A stretch of 64,000 bases of DNA from Leekyejoonella antrihumi. Its GTDB lineage: Bacteria > Actinomycetota > Actinomycetes > Actinomycetales > Dermatophilaceae. Numbering within the stretch: position 1 is the stretch's first letter; each line of letters begins with the position of its first letter. Both the position numbers and the translations under genes were made by a program. Below the pieces are notes generated by a model. It saw nothing but the letters and a program-made list of their open reading frames with translations, had not been told where the DNA came from and did not search any database. The stretch is taken from positions 124,001 to 188,000 of the forward strand of contig NZ_VCQV01000004.1 in assembly GCF_007845645.1 (NCBI RefSeq), given 5' to 3'. Shown here piece after piece: positions 7,503 through 18,515 of the stretch.

Positions 7503-8702
7503 TCACTGAAGAGCGGGGCGATGCATCAGGTCGCCGGGCAAGGCGAGGACCAGCACCGCGGAGGCAGCGCTGAGCGCGCCGAGCACCCAGTAGACGCGCA
7601 CGATGTCGGTGTCGCTGACCAGCAGGCCGATGACCAGCACCAGCAGGGCACCGATGCCGTTGCCCAGGCCGAGCGCTATCCCCGAGCCCATCGAACGGTT
7701 CTCCGGGAAGATGTCCTGCCCGATCAGGACGCAGGTGGATGCCGACCCGAAGATGGCGATGCCGGCCAGGCCCGCCACGACCCAGAGCCAGGCTCCCGAG
7801 GCATACGCGATCAGGATGATCAGCGCGGCCGTCGCCAGGGCCGAACCGAGCAGCACCGGGGTGCGACCCAAGCGATCGGCCAGGTGGCCGCCGCCGACGT
7901 TGCCGAGAATGCCGACCAGCAGCATGGTCGTGATGATCGACGCGCCACTGTCCAGGTGCCCGCCGCGCAGGTGCCACGTGATCGGAATGAACGTCACCAG
8001 GGCGTAGGTGGCGAGCGCCTGAATGGAGCGATAGCTCACCAGCACCGTCAGCGGTCGAGCATGCTTGCGCCACAGAATTCGACTGGTCTGTCTGGAGATC
8101 GCCGGAAGACGTGGTGCTGCCCGCAACAGGAACGGCGCGGTCAGTACTCCTGGGACTCCGACAACCCAGAGCGCGTGCAGGCCGAAGTGGCTGACCACCA
8201 GACTGGCCGCCGTGGGCCAGATCCCGCGGCCGGCCTCACCGCCTACCAGAAACACCGACGTCAGCAGACCCTGCCTGCCTCGCAACAGACTTCGCACGCC
8301 GGCGAGCGCCTGCGGGTGGAAGAACCCGCTGCCGATGCCGATCAGCAGCAGCAGGATCACCAGCATCCAGGTCGACTGCGCAACGCCGAGCAGACCACCG
8401 GCGACCGAGCTGAGCAGCAGTCCGAGCACCACGAGGCTGCGCCCGCCGAGGCGGTCGGCCAGCCATCCGGTCACCGGTTGCAGCGCCTGCCCGATGGTCA
8501 TTGCGGCAACGAAGGCGCCGGCCATCCGCACGGGCTGATCCAGCGATGTCAGGACGGCGGGAAGCACACCCGGCAGGTAGTTCGAGGCACCGTCGTTGAG
8601 CAGATGCGCCCAGGTCAGACCGAAGAGGCGGCCCTTCTCGACGGGTGCGGCGTCGTCCGGTCGTCCAACGGCCGGCCGGCGGTGCGTGGAAGATGAGCTC
8701 AC
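7503..8702 (-). CDS. MFS transporter, fosmidomycin-resistance (Fsr) like
   Basis: A 399-residue major facilitator protein with about 12 hydrophobic segments. The N-terminal half has LTWAHLLNDGASNYLPGVLP, typical of Fsr-like exporters, and the loop 2-3 motif GWLADRLGGRSLVVLG; the second half repeats it as GGHLADRLGRTPVLLG. Fsr-like proteins export small drugs or metabolites by proton exchange; the substrate here cannot be read from sequence. It converges on the arr relic. Confidence 0.8.
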   Translation of the reverse strand: MSSSSTHRRPAVGRPDDAAPVEKGRLFGLTWAHLLNDGASNYLPGVLPAVLTSLDQPVRMAGAFVAAMTIGQALQPVTGWLADRLGGRSLVVLGLLLSSVAGGLLGVAQSTWMLVILLLLIGIGSGFFHPQALAGVRSLLRGRQGLLTSVFLVGGEAGRGIWPTAASLVVSHFGLHALWVVGVPGVLTAPFLLRAAPRLPAISRQTSRILWRKHARPLTVLVSYRSIQALATYALVTFIPITWHLRGGHLDSGASIITTMLLVGILGNVGGGHLADRLGRTPVLLGSALATAALIILIAYASGAWLWVVAGLAGIAIFGSASTCVLIGQDIFPENRSMGSGIALGLGNGIGALLVLVIGLLVSDTDIVRVYWVLGALSAASAVLVLALPGDLMHRPALQ

Positions 8703-8751
8703 CCGTGCACGCTACTCACCGCGCCGGCCACATCAGTGAGAAGGTGGTCTT

Positions 8752-9813
8752 GTGACGACCTTGATCGGACCGACCAACTCGCTGACGGATGTCGCCGGGC
8801 TGCGGGTGGGCCACTACGAGCGCGCGGACGACGGCTGGCTGACCGGCACGACCTGTGTGCTCACCCCCGACGGCGGGGCGGTAGGCGGTGTGGACGTCCG
8901 CGGGGGCGGCCCCGGGACCCGCGAGACCGACCTGCTCGATCCGCGCAACATGGTCGAACGCGTGCACGCAATCACGTTGACCGGTGGCAGCGCCTACGGA
9001 CTGGCGGCAGCCTCCGGGGTCGCCGACGCCCTGGGGGAGGACGGCATCGGGCTGCCGATGGGCGGTCCCGGCGAGGTGGTGCCGTTGGTGCCGGCCGCAG
9101 TGATCTTCGACCTCGGTCGTGGCGGCGCCTTCGCGAACCGCCCGGATGCCTCCTTCGGGCAGCAGGCGTATGCCGCGGCGCGCCGGTCTGGGGTCGGTGG
9201 CCGGCCGGCGACGGGGTGCGTCGGAGCCGGCACCGGGGCGTTGGCCGGTGGGCTGAAGGGCGGCGTCGGCACGGCGAGTGCGGTGCTACCGGACGGCACG
9301 GTGGTCGGTGCACTGGTGGTCGTCAACTCGCTGGGCTCGACCGTGGATCCGCGGACGGGGCTGCCGTATGCCGTGGGATGCGGGCTCTCGGACGAGTTCG
9401 CCGGCCTGCGGGACCCCGATCGTCGGGACCTCGAGGAGGCACGACGGTTGGCGGCCGAGCGTGCCAAGCTGACCGGCATCGCCTACGGCATGGCCACGAC
9501 CCTTGCAGTGGTCGGGACCAACGTGAGCCTGACCAAGGCGCAGTGTCAGAAGGTTGCCGGTATTGGTCACGACGGGATGGCTCGCGCGATCCGCCCCGTT
9601 CACACCATGTTTGACGGCGACACCGTCTTCACGCTGGCGACCTGCGAGCGAGGTTCCTTGGACGCGCTGGGGTTTCATCAGCTGCTCGACGCGGCCGGAG
9701 ACTGTGTGACTCGGGCGATCGGGCACGCCGTGCTGGATGCCACCACGACCGCCGCGCATCCCTATCCGCTGCGCAGCTATCGGGACGCGTTTCCCTCCGC
9801 TGTCGGGGCGTGA
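8752..9813 (+). CDS. P1 family peptidase (S58, DmpA/Rv1333-like)
   Basis: A 353-residue N-terminal-nucleophile hydrolase related to L-aminopeptidase DmpA. It starts at GTG 8752 with NSLTDVAGLRVGHYERADD, followed by TLTGGSAYGLAAASGV and the GCVGAGTGALAGGLKGGVGT glycine-rich segment. The region ATTLAVVGTNVSLTKAQ corresponds to the usual autocleavage site (often GNTTIAVV); the Asn before the presumed Thr nucleophile appears replaced by Ala, so self-processing may differ. The final 15 bp of the gene are repeated directly downstream at 9822-9836. It is divergent from the MFS gene with about 50 bp between. Confidence 0.88.
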   Translation: MTTLIGPTNSLTDVAGLRVGHYERADDGWLTGTTCVLTPDGGAVGGVDVRGGGPGTRETDLLDPRNMVERVHAITLTGGSAYGLAAASGVADALGEDGIGLPMGGPGEVVPLVPAAVIFDLGRGGAFANRPDASFGQQAYAAARRSGVGGRPATGCVGAGTGALAGGLKGGVGTASAVLPDGTVVGALVVVNSLGSTVDPRTGLPYAVGCGLSDEFAGLRDPDRRDLEEARRLAAERAKLTGIAYGMATTLAVVGTNVSLTKAQCQKVAGIGHDGMARAIRPVHTMFDGDTVFTLATCERGSLDALGFHQLLDAAGDCVTRAIGHAVLDATTTAAHPYPLRSYRDAFPSAVGA

Positions 9814-9964
9814 GGACCTCGGCTGTCGGGGCGTGATTCCGGTCCCGTCGAGTGTCGGACCTTGATGCGCCGCTAACGTGAAGGGTGCGCCCCCTGAAGT
9901 CATCGTCGGGGCTGCTCGGGTGTCGGCTGCGTGCTCGTGCCGCTGGATGAGATGTGAGGTTGCC

Positions 9965-11179
9965 ATGGTGGTCAGGCAGATGCCGAAGAGGTCCGAGATC
10001 TTCGAGCTGGTGAGCTTCAAAAAGCCGACCGTGCACAGGAAGACTCGGCGACTGCAAGACGCTCAGACCATTGAAGATCTGCGGCGCATCGCCAAGCGGC
10101 GCACGCCGAGGGCGGCATTCGACTACACCGATGGCGCAGCGGAGGCGGAGGTGTCCATTGCACGGGCACGCCAGGCGTTTAGGGACATCGAGTTCCGGCC
10201 CGGCATCCTGCGAGGTACAGATCGGGTCGACACGTCCTGTCAGATCTTCGGCGGACCGTCGGCGCTGCCCTTCGGCATTGCGCCGACCGGATTCACCCGC
10301 CTGATGCAGACCGAAGGCGAGGTCGCCGGTGCCGCTGCGGCCGCTGCGGCCGGCATCCCCTTCTCCCTGTCCACCTTGGGCACTACCTCCATCGAGGACG
10401 TGCGGGCGGCAGGTCCGGCAGGGCGACACTGGTTTCAGCTGTATGTCATGCGCGACCGGGAGATCTCCTATGACCTGACCCGACGTGCGGCGGCGGCCGG
10501 TTTCGACACCCTGCTATTCACCGTGGACACCCCGGTCGCCGGAGCACGGCTGCGAGACAAACGCAACGGATTCTCCATACCTCCGCAGATCACCGCGCGG
10601 ACGGTGCTCAATGCGGCTCCACGACCGTGGTGGTGGTGGGACTTCCTGACGACACCCCCGCTGGAGTTCGGGTCGCTCACCTCCACCGGAGGCACGGTCG
10701 GTGACCTGGTCGACGCGGCGATGGATCCGACGATCAGCTTCGAGGACCTGAAGGTGGTGCGCGAGCTCTTCCCCGGCAAGCTCGTGGTCAAGGGTGTGCA
10801 GACCCTGGCGGATGCCAGAACTCTCGTCGACCTGGGCGTCGACGGCCTGGTGCTGTCCAATCACGGTGGGCGCCAGCTTGATCGAGCGCCGGTGCCGTTC
10901 CGGCTCTTGCCGGAAGTCGTCCGTGAGCTCGGTGCGGACACCGAGGTTGCCATTGACACCGGGATAACCTCGGGCGCCGACATCGTCGCGGCCATCGCTC
11001 TCGGCGCCAGCTTCACGCTCGTCGGACGTGCCTACCTCTACGGGCTGATGGCCGGCGGTCGCGAGGGTGTGGACCGGGCGATCGAAATCCTGGCCGAGCA
11101 GATTGTCCGCACGATGAAGCTCCTCGGCGTCGCTGCTCTGGCCGAACTCACGCCGGACCACGTCATCCCGCTGGCCTGA
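9965..11179 (+). CDS. FMN-dependent L-lactate dehydrogenase, LldD2-like
   Basis: A 404-residue alpha-hydroxy-acid oxidase that oxidises L-lactate (or a related hydroxy acid) to pyruvate, usually passing electrons to the quinone pool. It follows mycobacterial LldD2 closely: [50 protein letters not shown] (FMN-binding Lys) and [15 protein letters not shown] with the catalytic His. The phosphate-binding end [12 protein letters not shown] and [12 protein letters not shown] are present. ATG 9965 is chosen for the GTGAGG ribosome site; an extension upstream to 9878 has no family similarity. Confidence 0.92.
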   Translation: MVVRQMPKRSEIFELVSFKKPTVHRKTRRLQDAQTIEDLRRIAKRRTPRAAFDYTDGAAEAEVSIARARQAFRDIEFRPGILRGTDRVDTSCQIFGGPSALPFGIAPTGFTRLMQTEGEVAGAAAAAAAGIPFSLSTLGTTSIEDVRAAGPAGRHWFQLYVMRDREISYDLTRRAAAAGFDTLLFTVDTPVAGARLRDKRNGFSIPPQITARTVLNAAPRPWWWWDFLTTPPLEFGSLTSTGGTVGDLVDAAMDPTISFEDLKVVRELFPGKLVVKGVQTLADARTLVDLGVDGLVLSNHGGRQLDRAPVPFRLLPEVVRELGADTEVAIDTGITSGADIVAAIALGASFTLVGRAYLYGLMAGGREGVDRAIEILAEQIVRTMKLLGVAALAELTPDHVIPLA

Positions 11180-11251
11180 TCCTGCTCCAGGACACGACGG
11201 TGACCCGGGCGACGAAAGCGCCTCCCGGGTCGCCGTTCAGCTCCGCCGTGC

Positions 11252-12265
11252 TCAGGACGATGCCTTCGCGTCGACCTCGTAGGACGTGTTGACCGACTCG
11301 AAGAAGTTCACCAGCTCGAGTGTGTCGTTGGCGGTGGCCATCCACTTGGCGGGGTTGCTGACGCCCCAGTGCGACTCGAAGCCGAGCTCTTCCAGGCGCC
11401 GATCGGCCAGGTAGCGCACGTAGCTGTTGATGTAGGACGCGTTCAGACCGAGGATCCCGCTGGGGAGCAGGTCGTGGTTGTAACGCTCCTCCATCTCCAC
11501 ACCGTCGAGGATCATCTGGCGGATCTCCTCGGCAAACTCCGCGGTCTGCAGATCGGGGTTCTCCTCCAGCACGGTCAGGATCAGGTTGATTCCGAACTTC
11601 AGGTGCAGACTCTCGTCGCGCACAATCCAGTCGATCAGCGACCCGAAGTTGCGCAGCAGGTTCCGCTGCCGGAAGCTCAGCGCGACCATGAACCCGCTGT
11701 AGAACCAGATGCCCTCGAGGATCACGTTGTAGGCAACGAGGTTTCGCACGAACTCGCGCTTCCCCTCGGTGGTCGTGATGTCGAGCGACTGCTCGGTCAT
11801 CCGACTGATGTACTTGACCTCGAACTCCTCCTTGGCGGCCATCGACGGTACGTCGCGGTGCGCGGCATACGCCTCGTCGCGGTCGATCGGGAAGGTCTCC
11901 AAGACGTACTCGAAGGCGACACAGTGGTTCGCCTCCTCCCACATCTGTTTCGCGAGGTAGAGGTGCGCCTCGGGCGAGTTGAGGTAGGGGTACACGCCCA
12001 ACGCGAGGGCCTTGTTGACGAGCAGCTCGTTGGGGTTGAAGTAGCTCATCAAGAAGGTGACCGCGTGGCGCTCCTCGTCGGTCATCCGATTGAAGTCGCC
12101 GAGATCCTCGCCAAGCTGAATTTCGTGCGGGAACCAGGTGTTGGCCACGGCCTGGTTGTACAGGTCGTATGCCCACTGGTAGCGAATCGGCTTGAGCAGC
12201 AGCCCTTCCTGGATTCCGGTGCCAAGCATTTGATGGCTCTGGTTCGTTGCTTTGCTCACTGGCAT
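11252..12265 (-). CDS. nrdB: ribonucleotide reductase beta subunit, class Ic type
   Basis: A 337-residue R2 protein that makes deoxyribonucleotides together with NrdA. The metal ligands read as E80 (NPNELL), E111 and H114 (MWEEANHCVAFEYV), E184 (ILEGIWFYSG), E218 and H221 (RDESLHLKFG). Two changes from class Ia stand out: Glu where Escherichia coli has Asp84, and Phe118 where the radical Tyr122 would be. This is the residue set and spacing of Chlamydia class Ic R2, which uses a Mn/Fe cofactor and no tyrosyl radical; I infer the same here. The ATG overlaps the nrdA stop by ten bases, so the two are translationally coupled. Confidence 0.93.
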   Translation of the reverse strand: MPVSKATNQSHQMLGTGIQEGLLLKPIRYQWAYDLYNQAVANTWFPHEIQLGEDLGDFNRMTDEERHAVTFLMSYFNPNELLVNKALALGVYPYLNSPEAHLYLAKQMWEEANHCVAFEYVLETFPIDRDEAYAAHRDVPSMAAKEEFEVKYISRMTEQSLDITTTEGKREFVRNLVAYNVILEGIWFYSGFMVALSFRQRNLLRNFGSLIDWIVRDESLHLKFGINLILTVLEENPDLQTAEFAEEIRQMILDGVEMEERYNHDLLPSGILGLNASYINSYVRYLADRRLEELGFESHWGVSNPAKWMATANDTLELVNFFESVNTSYEVDAKASS

Positions 12266-14769
12266 GCCTCACATTCGAGAAGGGCCTGCGGATCGGTCGG
12301 GCAGACCAAGGGTGCGTCCGCGACGTCGAGATCGGGGATCGTCGTGGTGACTGTTACGGGCTCGGGCTCGGGCTGGGGCGCGGGAGCAAGAGTCGCGCGC
12401 CTGGCAAAGCCGAAGCCGCCTGCGGTGCGTCCGCTGGCCTTGGCCTTGTTGACCTTGACGGTCGACTGCTCCGCCTGGTGGCGAGGCTTGACGTGCAGGT
12501 AGTAGGTGGTCTTGACGCCCATCCGCCAGGCCGCCGAGTAGATGTCGGCCATCTCGCCCAGGTCGCGGGTCTCCAGATAGACGTTTCGGCTGATCGCCTG
12601 GTCGATCCACTTCTGCGCGCGAGCGGCAACATGGAGGTAGGCGTACGGGGACAGCTGGAACGACGTCTGGTAGATCTCGCGCAGCTCATCGGGAACATCC
12701 GCAACGTTGGTCAGGTCGCCCTGGGAGCGCAGTAGGTCCTCCCGCACGTCCTCCCACAGGCCGTGCTCCTGCAGGGCCGCGACCAGGTTGCGGTTGACCT
12801 CCAGGAACTTGCCGGAGGAGGTGGTGCGGCTGAACAGCTGGGAGAACTGTGGGTCCAGACCCGGTGTGGTCCCGGCAACCAGGCCGATCGACGCGGTCGG
12901 GGCAATCGCCATCAGGGTGGCGTTCCGCATGCCGCCGGAAACCTTGGTGCGCAGTGCATCCCAGTCCAGACGTGTCGTCCGGTCGACCTCGACCGGCGTG
13001 CCGCGCCGCTGCTCCAAGACATCCAGGGTGTCGATCGGCACCATGCCCTTCGACCAGCCGGATCCGGCGAAGTTCGGATATGAGCCCCGCTCCTGGGCCA
13101 GATCGGCAGACGCATCGATGGCATGCCAGCTGATGAACTCGACCAGCTGGTCGATCAGGTCGTAGGCCTCCTCGGACTCGTAGGACAGCCCGAGCCGCTC
13201 GACGACATCGGTGAATCCCATGACCCCCAGGCCGATTGCGCGGTTCTGGTCATTGGAGTGCTCAGACTCCGGGACCGAGGACCGGGTGATGTCGATCAGC
13301 GCGTCGAGCTGGCGGACTGCGAGCCGGGCGCTCTCGGCGAGGCGGTCCCAGTCCCAGTGGCCGTCGACTAGATGCCGCGAGAGGTTGATGGATGCGAGGT
13401 TGCAGACCGAGACGTTGTCGCGGTCCTGCGGGAGGGTGATCTCGGTGCAGAGGTTCGACAGGTGAATGGTGCCGGTGTTGTCGTTCAGCGCACGCAGGTT
13501 GATCGTGTCCTTCCAGGTCAACCACGGGTGCGACATCGTCTGCAGGGAGACCAGGATCGCCTTGTACTGCTCGCGCGCGCGAATCTTCTTGTAGTCGCGC
13601 ATCTTTCCTGCCTCGGCCAGGGCGACGTACTCGGCATACCGTCGGGAAAAGTCGTCACCGGTGAGCTCGACCAGGTCAGGGGTCTCCTGCGGGTCGAAGA
13701 GAAACCAGGGCTGATCGGCTGCGACGCGCTTCATGAACTCGTCGCTGATCCAGACCGCGATGTTGGCGGTGCGAGTGCGCCGGTAGGGGTCGCCGGCGTT
13801 CTGTCGCAGGTCGAGGAACTGCGGGAAGTCCAGGTGCCAGTTCTCCATGTAGAAGCACAGTGCACCGAACTTCTTGCCTCCGCGCGAGACCGCGCGGAGG
13901 ATTGAGTCGATGGTGTGCATGAAGGGGATCGGGCCGGTCGAGGTGGTGTTGTTGCTGCGGATCGGGCTGCCCTCCGCGCGCATCTTTGTGACCGAGAGCC
14001 CAATGCCACCAGTGCCCTTCGTGAGCCACATGACATCGCGCATCGACTTGGCGATGTGCTCGATGTCGTCGTCCATCTGCATCACGAAGCAGTTGGACAG
14101 CTGTGGGGTGATCGTGCCCGCGTTGACCAGCGTGGAGCCCGCGGCGAGGTAGTCCAGGTCGGCCATCTTGCGGTAGAAGCCGATCGCGGCCTGTGTGGGG
14201 TCCTTTTCATTCACCGACAGGCCCATCGCGACGCGCATCCAGAAGTAGGCCGGCACCTCGATCGCGTTCTTGTGCGCGTCGGTGGCGATGTAGCGGTTGC
14301 GCAGCGTCACGATGCCGATGTAGCGCAGGGCCTCATCCTTGTGGTGGTCGAGCGCCGCGGCCAGTCGCTCGAGGTTGTAGGCACTGGCCAGGCGCGGCTC
14401 GAAGAGGCCGTCCTCGACGGCCTCCCGAATGTATCCGGGGAAGCGGGCCTGGTGCAGCAGGGCCAGCTCGGTCTGGGTCTCGAAGTCCCCGAGCACCTGC
14501 TTGTAGATCGTCTTGAGCAGCAGGCGGGAGGCGACGGTGTCGAAGGCCGGGTCGTCCTTCACGTTCTGCACGGCTACCTGGATCGCCGCCTGGTCCATCT
14601 GCTCGGTGGTGATGCCGTCGAAGAGGGTGATCTCCAGCTCGGACGCGATCTGCATCGTCATGGCGATGGCGTCGGGCAGGCCCTCCGCGGCACGTTCGAT
14701 GGCGCGGTTGATCCGGTCGGCGTCGTACGGCTCACGCGTGCCGTCCCGCTTGGTGACATGAATGGTCAT
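12256..14769 (-). CDS. nrdA: ribonucleoside-diphosphate reductase alpha subunit
   Basis: An 837-residue catalytic R1 subunit. The N-terminal ATP-cone (VTKRDGTREPYDADRINRAI) senses ATP/dATP. The active site shows GTITPQLSNCFVMQMDDD (redox Cys) and HLSNLCTEITLP (NxCxE with the thiyl Cys); the C-terminal tail ends LECEACQ, the CxxC pair that relays electrons. ATG 14769 has a GGGAGGAAG ribosome site at a good distance and begins right before the ATP-cone; an in-frame ATG at 14844 would add residues unlike the family. It is the first gene of nrdAB and lies downstream of a cobalamin riboswitch. Confidence 0.95.
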   Translation of the reverse strand: MTIHVTKRDGTREPYDADRINRAIERAAEGLPDAIAMTMQIASELEITLFDGITTEQMDQAAIQVAVQNVKDDPAFDTVASRLLLKTIYKQVLGDFETQTELALLHQARFPGYIREAVEDGLFEPRLASAYNLERLAAALDHHKDEALRYIGIVTLRNRYIATDAHKNAIEVPAYFWMRVAMGLSVNEKDPTQAAIGFYRKMADLDYLAAGSTLVNAGTITPQLSNCFVMQMDDDIEHIAKSMRDVMWLTKGTGGIGLSVTKMRAEGSPIRSNNTTSTGPIPFMHTIDSILRAVSRGGKKFGALCFYMENWHLDFPQFLDLRQNAGDPYRRTRTANIAVWISDEFMKRVAADQPWFLFDPQETPDLVELTGDDFSRRYAEYVALAEAGKMRDYKKIRAREQYKAILVSLQTMSHPWLTWKDTINLRALNDNTGTIHLSNLCTEITLPQDRDNVSVCNLASINLSRHLVDGHWDWDRLAESARLAVRQLDALIDITRSSVPESEHSNDQNRAIGLGVMGFTDVVERLGLSYESEEAYDLIDQLVEFISWHAIDASADLAQERGSYPNFAGSGWSKGMVPIDTLDVLEQRRGTPVEVDRTTRLDWDALRTKVSGGMRNATLMAIAPTASIGLVAGTTPGLDPQFSQLFSRTTSSGKFLEVNRNLVAALQEHGLWEDVREDLLRSQGDLTNVADVPDELREIYQTSFQLSPYAYLHVAARAQKWIDQAISRNVYLETRDLGEMADIYSAAWRMGVKTTYYLHVKPRHQAEQSTVKVNKAKASGRTAGGFGFARRATLAPAPQPEPEPVTVTTTIPDLDVADAPLVCPTDPQALLECEACQ

Positions 14770-14884
14770 GCGGTGGTCTTCCTCCCTCGCGGTGCAGGTC
14801 CACGAACGGGGGAGGCGAAGAGGCACGCACACGGCATACGCCATGGCATGAGTCGTCGTGGGGCCCTCCCTCGGGGCCGCGGAC

Positions 14885-14907
14885 CACCGCCCGGGGCCCG
14901 GGCGGTG
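14885..14907 (-). terminator. GC-rich hairpin following the B12 box (attenuator candidate)
   Basis: CACCGCCCG and CGGGCGGTG pair perfectly around a 5-base loop, starting six bases after the B12 box. Its position as expression platform between the aptamer and nrdA suggests ligand-controlled termination or ribosome access; there is no U tract, which is common in high-GC bacteria. Confidence 0.6.
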
Positions 14908-15076
14908 CGCTGGCAGGTCTTCGGACTTGTGAATCTGAGCGCTCGGCTCACCTACTGGCCGTCGCTTCCCAGGCTCGAATCATGAGCCCAGTGCTGATGA
15001 CGGCGTTCGTCCTCACTCACCGCTGCGGGGCAGTCCCGGACTTGCACCGGGTTCCCTCTTGCCTCGGGAAGATCGC
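14905..15076 (-). promoter_or_regulatory. cobalamin (B12) riboswitch upstream of nrdAB
   Basis: Read on the minus strand: CCGGTGCAAGTCCGGGACTG followed by CCCCGCAGCGGTGAG (conserved core), a CCTGGGAAGC stem, and the B12 box AGTCCGAAGACCTGCC (14913-14928). Order and spacing fit an adenosylcobalamin aptamer. In Streptomyces a B12 riboswitch shuts off class I nrdABS when B12 permits use of the class II enzyme NrdJ; the same logic is inferred here. The 487-bp gap between nrdA and sodA holds this riboswitch, its hairpin, the nrd promoter and the sodA leader. Confidence 0.92.
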
Positions 15077-15107
15077 GGACGATCTTTCCGAACCAGCTGC
15101 TGAGAGC

Positions 15108-15136
15108 ACACTATCTAGTAGGAAGCCGATTGCCAA
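15108..15136 (-). promoter_or_regulatory. candidate sigma-70 type promoter of nrdAB
   Basis: On the minus strand TTGGCA (15131-15136) and TAGTGT (15108-15113) are 17 bp apart, placing transcription start near 15101, just before the riboswitch. ACACTATCTAG overlaps the -10 and resembles one half of an NrdR box (ACACwATATmTwGTGT), and a weaker half-match containing GGTGT lies at about 15136-15151; the spacing is not the usual 31 bp, so NrdR control is only suggested. Confidence 0.5.
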
Positions 15137-15256
15137 GCCCCTACATGGTGTGTTGCCCGGATCCCCTGTTTTCGCAGCGTCGGCGCGGGATAACCTGAGA
15201 GCGTGCGAGTCATTCGCACGCGTGAACACCGAATCGAACCGTGAGGAGTTCAACCA

Positions 15257-15886
15257 GTGGCGGACTACACACTGCCCGAGCTGCCGTATGACTACGGCGC
15301 ACTTGCACCACATATCTCGGGCGAGATCATGGAACTGCACCACAGCAAGCATCACCAGGCGTACGTCGGTGGTGCGAATACTGCTCTGGAGAAGATGGCC
15401 GACGCGCGCGACAAGAACGACTTCGGCAGCGTCAATATGCTGGAGAAGAACCTTGCGTTCAACCTGGCCGGCCACGTGAACCACTCGGTCTTCTGGCCGA
15501 ACATGTCTCCGGACGGCGGCGACAAGCCGGACGGCGACCTGGGCTCGGCCATCGATGACCAGTTCGGCTCGTTCGACGCGTTCCGCGCGCACTTTGCGGC
15601 CAGCGCGCTGGGCATCCAGGGTTCCGGCTGGTCGATCCTCGCGTGGGACAGCGTGGGCAGCAAGCTGCTCATCTGCCAGCTCTACGACCACCAGGGCAAC
15701 CTGCCGGTGGGGATCGCCCCGCTGCTCATGCTCGACATGTGGGAGCACGCGTTCTACCTGCAGTACAAGAACGTCAAGGCGGACTACGTCAAGGCGTGGT
15801 GGAACGTCGTCAACTGGGCGGACGTGCAGGCGCGCTTCGCCAATGCGCGCACCGCAACGGCCGGGCTGGTCGTGCCGAAGAAGTAG
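15257..15886 (+). CDS. sodA: superoxide dismutase, Fe/Mn family
   Basis: A 209-residue cytosolic enzyme that converts superoxide to hydrogen peroxide and oxygen. It begins with the family pattern [20 protein letters not shown]. Metal ligands are His in [13 protein letters not shown], His in [11 protein letters not shown], and Asp and His in [14 protein letters not shown]. The choice of Fe or Mn cannot be fixed from sequence. GTGAGGAG provides the ribosome site before ATG 15257. Single gene, divergent from nrdAB, ended by the hairpin at 15911-15945. Confidence 0.96.
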   Translation: MADYTLPELPYDYGALAPHISGEIMELHHSKHHQAYVGGANTALEKMADARDKNDFGSVNMLEKNLAFNLAGHVNHSVFWPNMSPDGGDKPDGDLGSAIDDQFGSFDAFRAHFAASALGIQGSGWSILAWDSVGSKLLICQLYDHQGNLPVGIAPLLMLDMWEHAFYLQYKNVKADYVKAWWNVVNWADVQARFANARTATAGLVVPKK

Positions 15887-15910
15887 GCACCCGGCATACG
15901 ACGAAAGCAC

Positions 15911-15945
15911 GCTGAGTGGCAGGGCATGGGTCCCTGTCACTCAGC
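15911..15945 (+). terminator. hairpin terminator after sodA
   Basis: GCTGAGTGGCAGGG pairs with CCCTGTCACTCAGC (14 bp, one G-U type pair) around a 7-base loop, 25 bp after the sodA stop. The downstream sequence has only a short T run. Confidence 0.75.
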
Positions 15946-15999
15946 GCGTTGCGGTGCCGTCATTATGCTGGGTGCCTGCCTACGCAAAGGGGCCCAGAG

Positions 16000-16842
16000 A
16001 TGACGGATGCGCCGCTGACCGGGGAGTCTTGGCGCACGGACCTGTTCGACATCCCGGCATACCTCGAGGCGCTCGGAGTGCGCCCTGCCGAGCCGACGCT
16101 CGATCTGCTCGAGGCGCTGCACTACGCGCACGTGCACACCTTGTGCTTCGGCAACGTCGACGTGCTGTTCGGCACCCACCCCGGTGTCACGCCGGGCGTC
16201 GTGCAGGAGCAGCTGGTCCGGCGGCGGCGCGGCGGCTACTGCTTCGAGCATGCGCAACTGTTTGCTGCGGCCCTCGAGTGGCTCGGCTTCGCGGTGCGTC
16301 GCGCGATGGGTCGGGTGCATGCCGTGACGAACACGCGCACCCACACGACCGTCATCGCCGCGCTGGACGGCTCGCAGTGGCTGTGCGACCCGGGCTTTGG
16401 CTTCAGCGTGACAGGGCCAATCGCATTGCGGGAGGGGGCGACCCGCACCGACCATGGACGCAAGTTCAGCATGCAGCGGGTCGATGACCACGGCAGCACA
16501 CTGTGGGTGCTGCTCCGCGATGGTCAGGTCCAGCACTACATCGACGAGCTGACCGTGCATCCGGGCGATGTGCGCACCGGGCACTTCATCACGTCGCGCG
16601 AGCCGGGCTCGACGTTCCTGCAGCGTCTGACCGTCATGCGCCATCTGCCCGAGGCGCACGTCACGATCACCGAGCGCGCCCGGACGGTGCGGGCGCGCGG
16701 CTTGGAGGCCGTGCATACCGAGCTGTCGGTCGATGAGGTGGTCACTGCCGTGTGCGACGTCGGCGTGGACCTGGACACTCACGAGCAGGAACGTCTCGCG
16801 GCCATCGTCAGCAGGCTTCGGCGGGGTGCTGCATGTAGGTAG
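16000..16842 (+). CDS. nat: arylamine N-acetyltransferase
   Basis: A 280-residue NAT that transfers acetyl (or other acyl) groups from CoA to arylamines and hydrazines. The catalytic triad is visible: Cys in RRGGYCFEHAQLF, His in TRTHTTVIAAL and Asp in WLCDPGFGFSV. Length matches the family (about 280). ATG 16000 has AAAGGGG upstream; an upstream extension to 15916 would overlap the sodA terminator. It converges on argG with 15 bp between stop codons. Confidence 0.92.
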   Translation: MTDAPLTGESWRTDLFDIPAYLEALGVRPAEPTLDLLEALHYAHVHTLCFGNVDVLFGTHPGVTPGVVQEQLVRRRRGGYCFEHAQLFAAALEWLGFAVRRAMGRVHAVTNTRTHTTVIAALDGSQWLCDPGFGFSVTGPIALREGATRTDHGRKFSMQRVDDHGSTLWVLLRDGQVQHYIDELTVHPGDVRTGHFITSREPGSTFLQRLTVMRHLPEAHVTITERARTVRARGLEAVHTELSVDEVVTAVCDVGVDLDTHEQERLAAIVSRLRRGAACR

Positions 16843-16857
16843 GGTGGGTGCGCTCGG

Positions 16858-18489
<1,632 letters not shown>

Positions 18490-18515
18490 TCACCGGCCGG
18501 CGCATTGGCGTGGAG

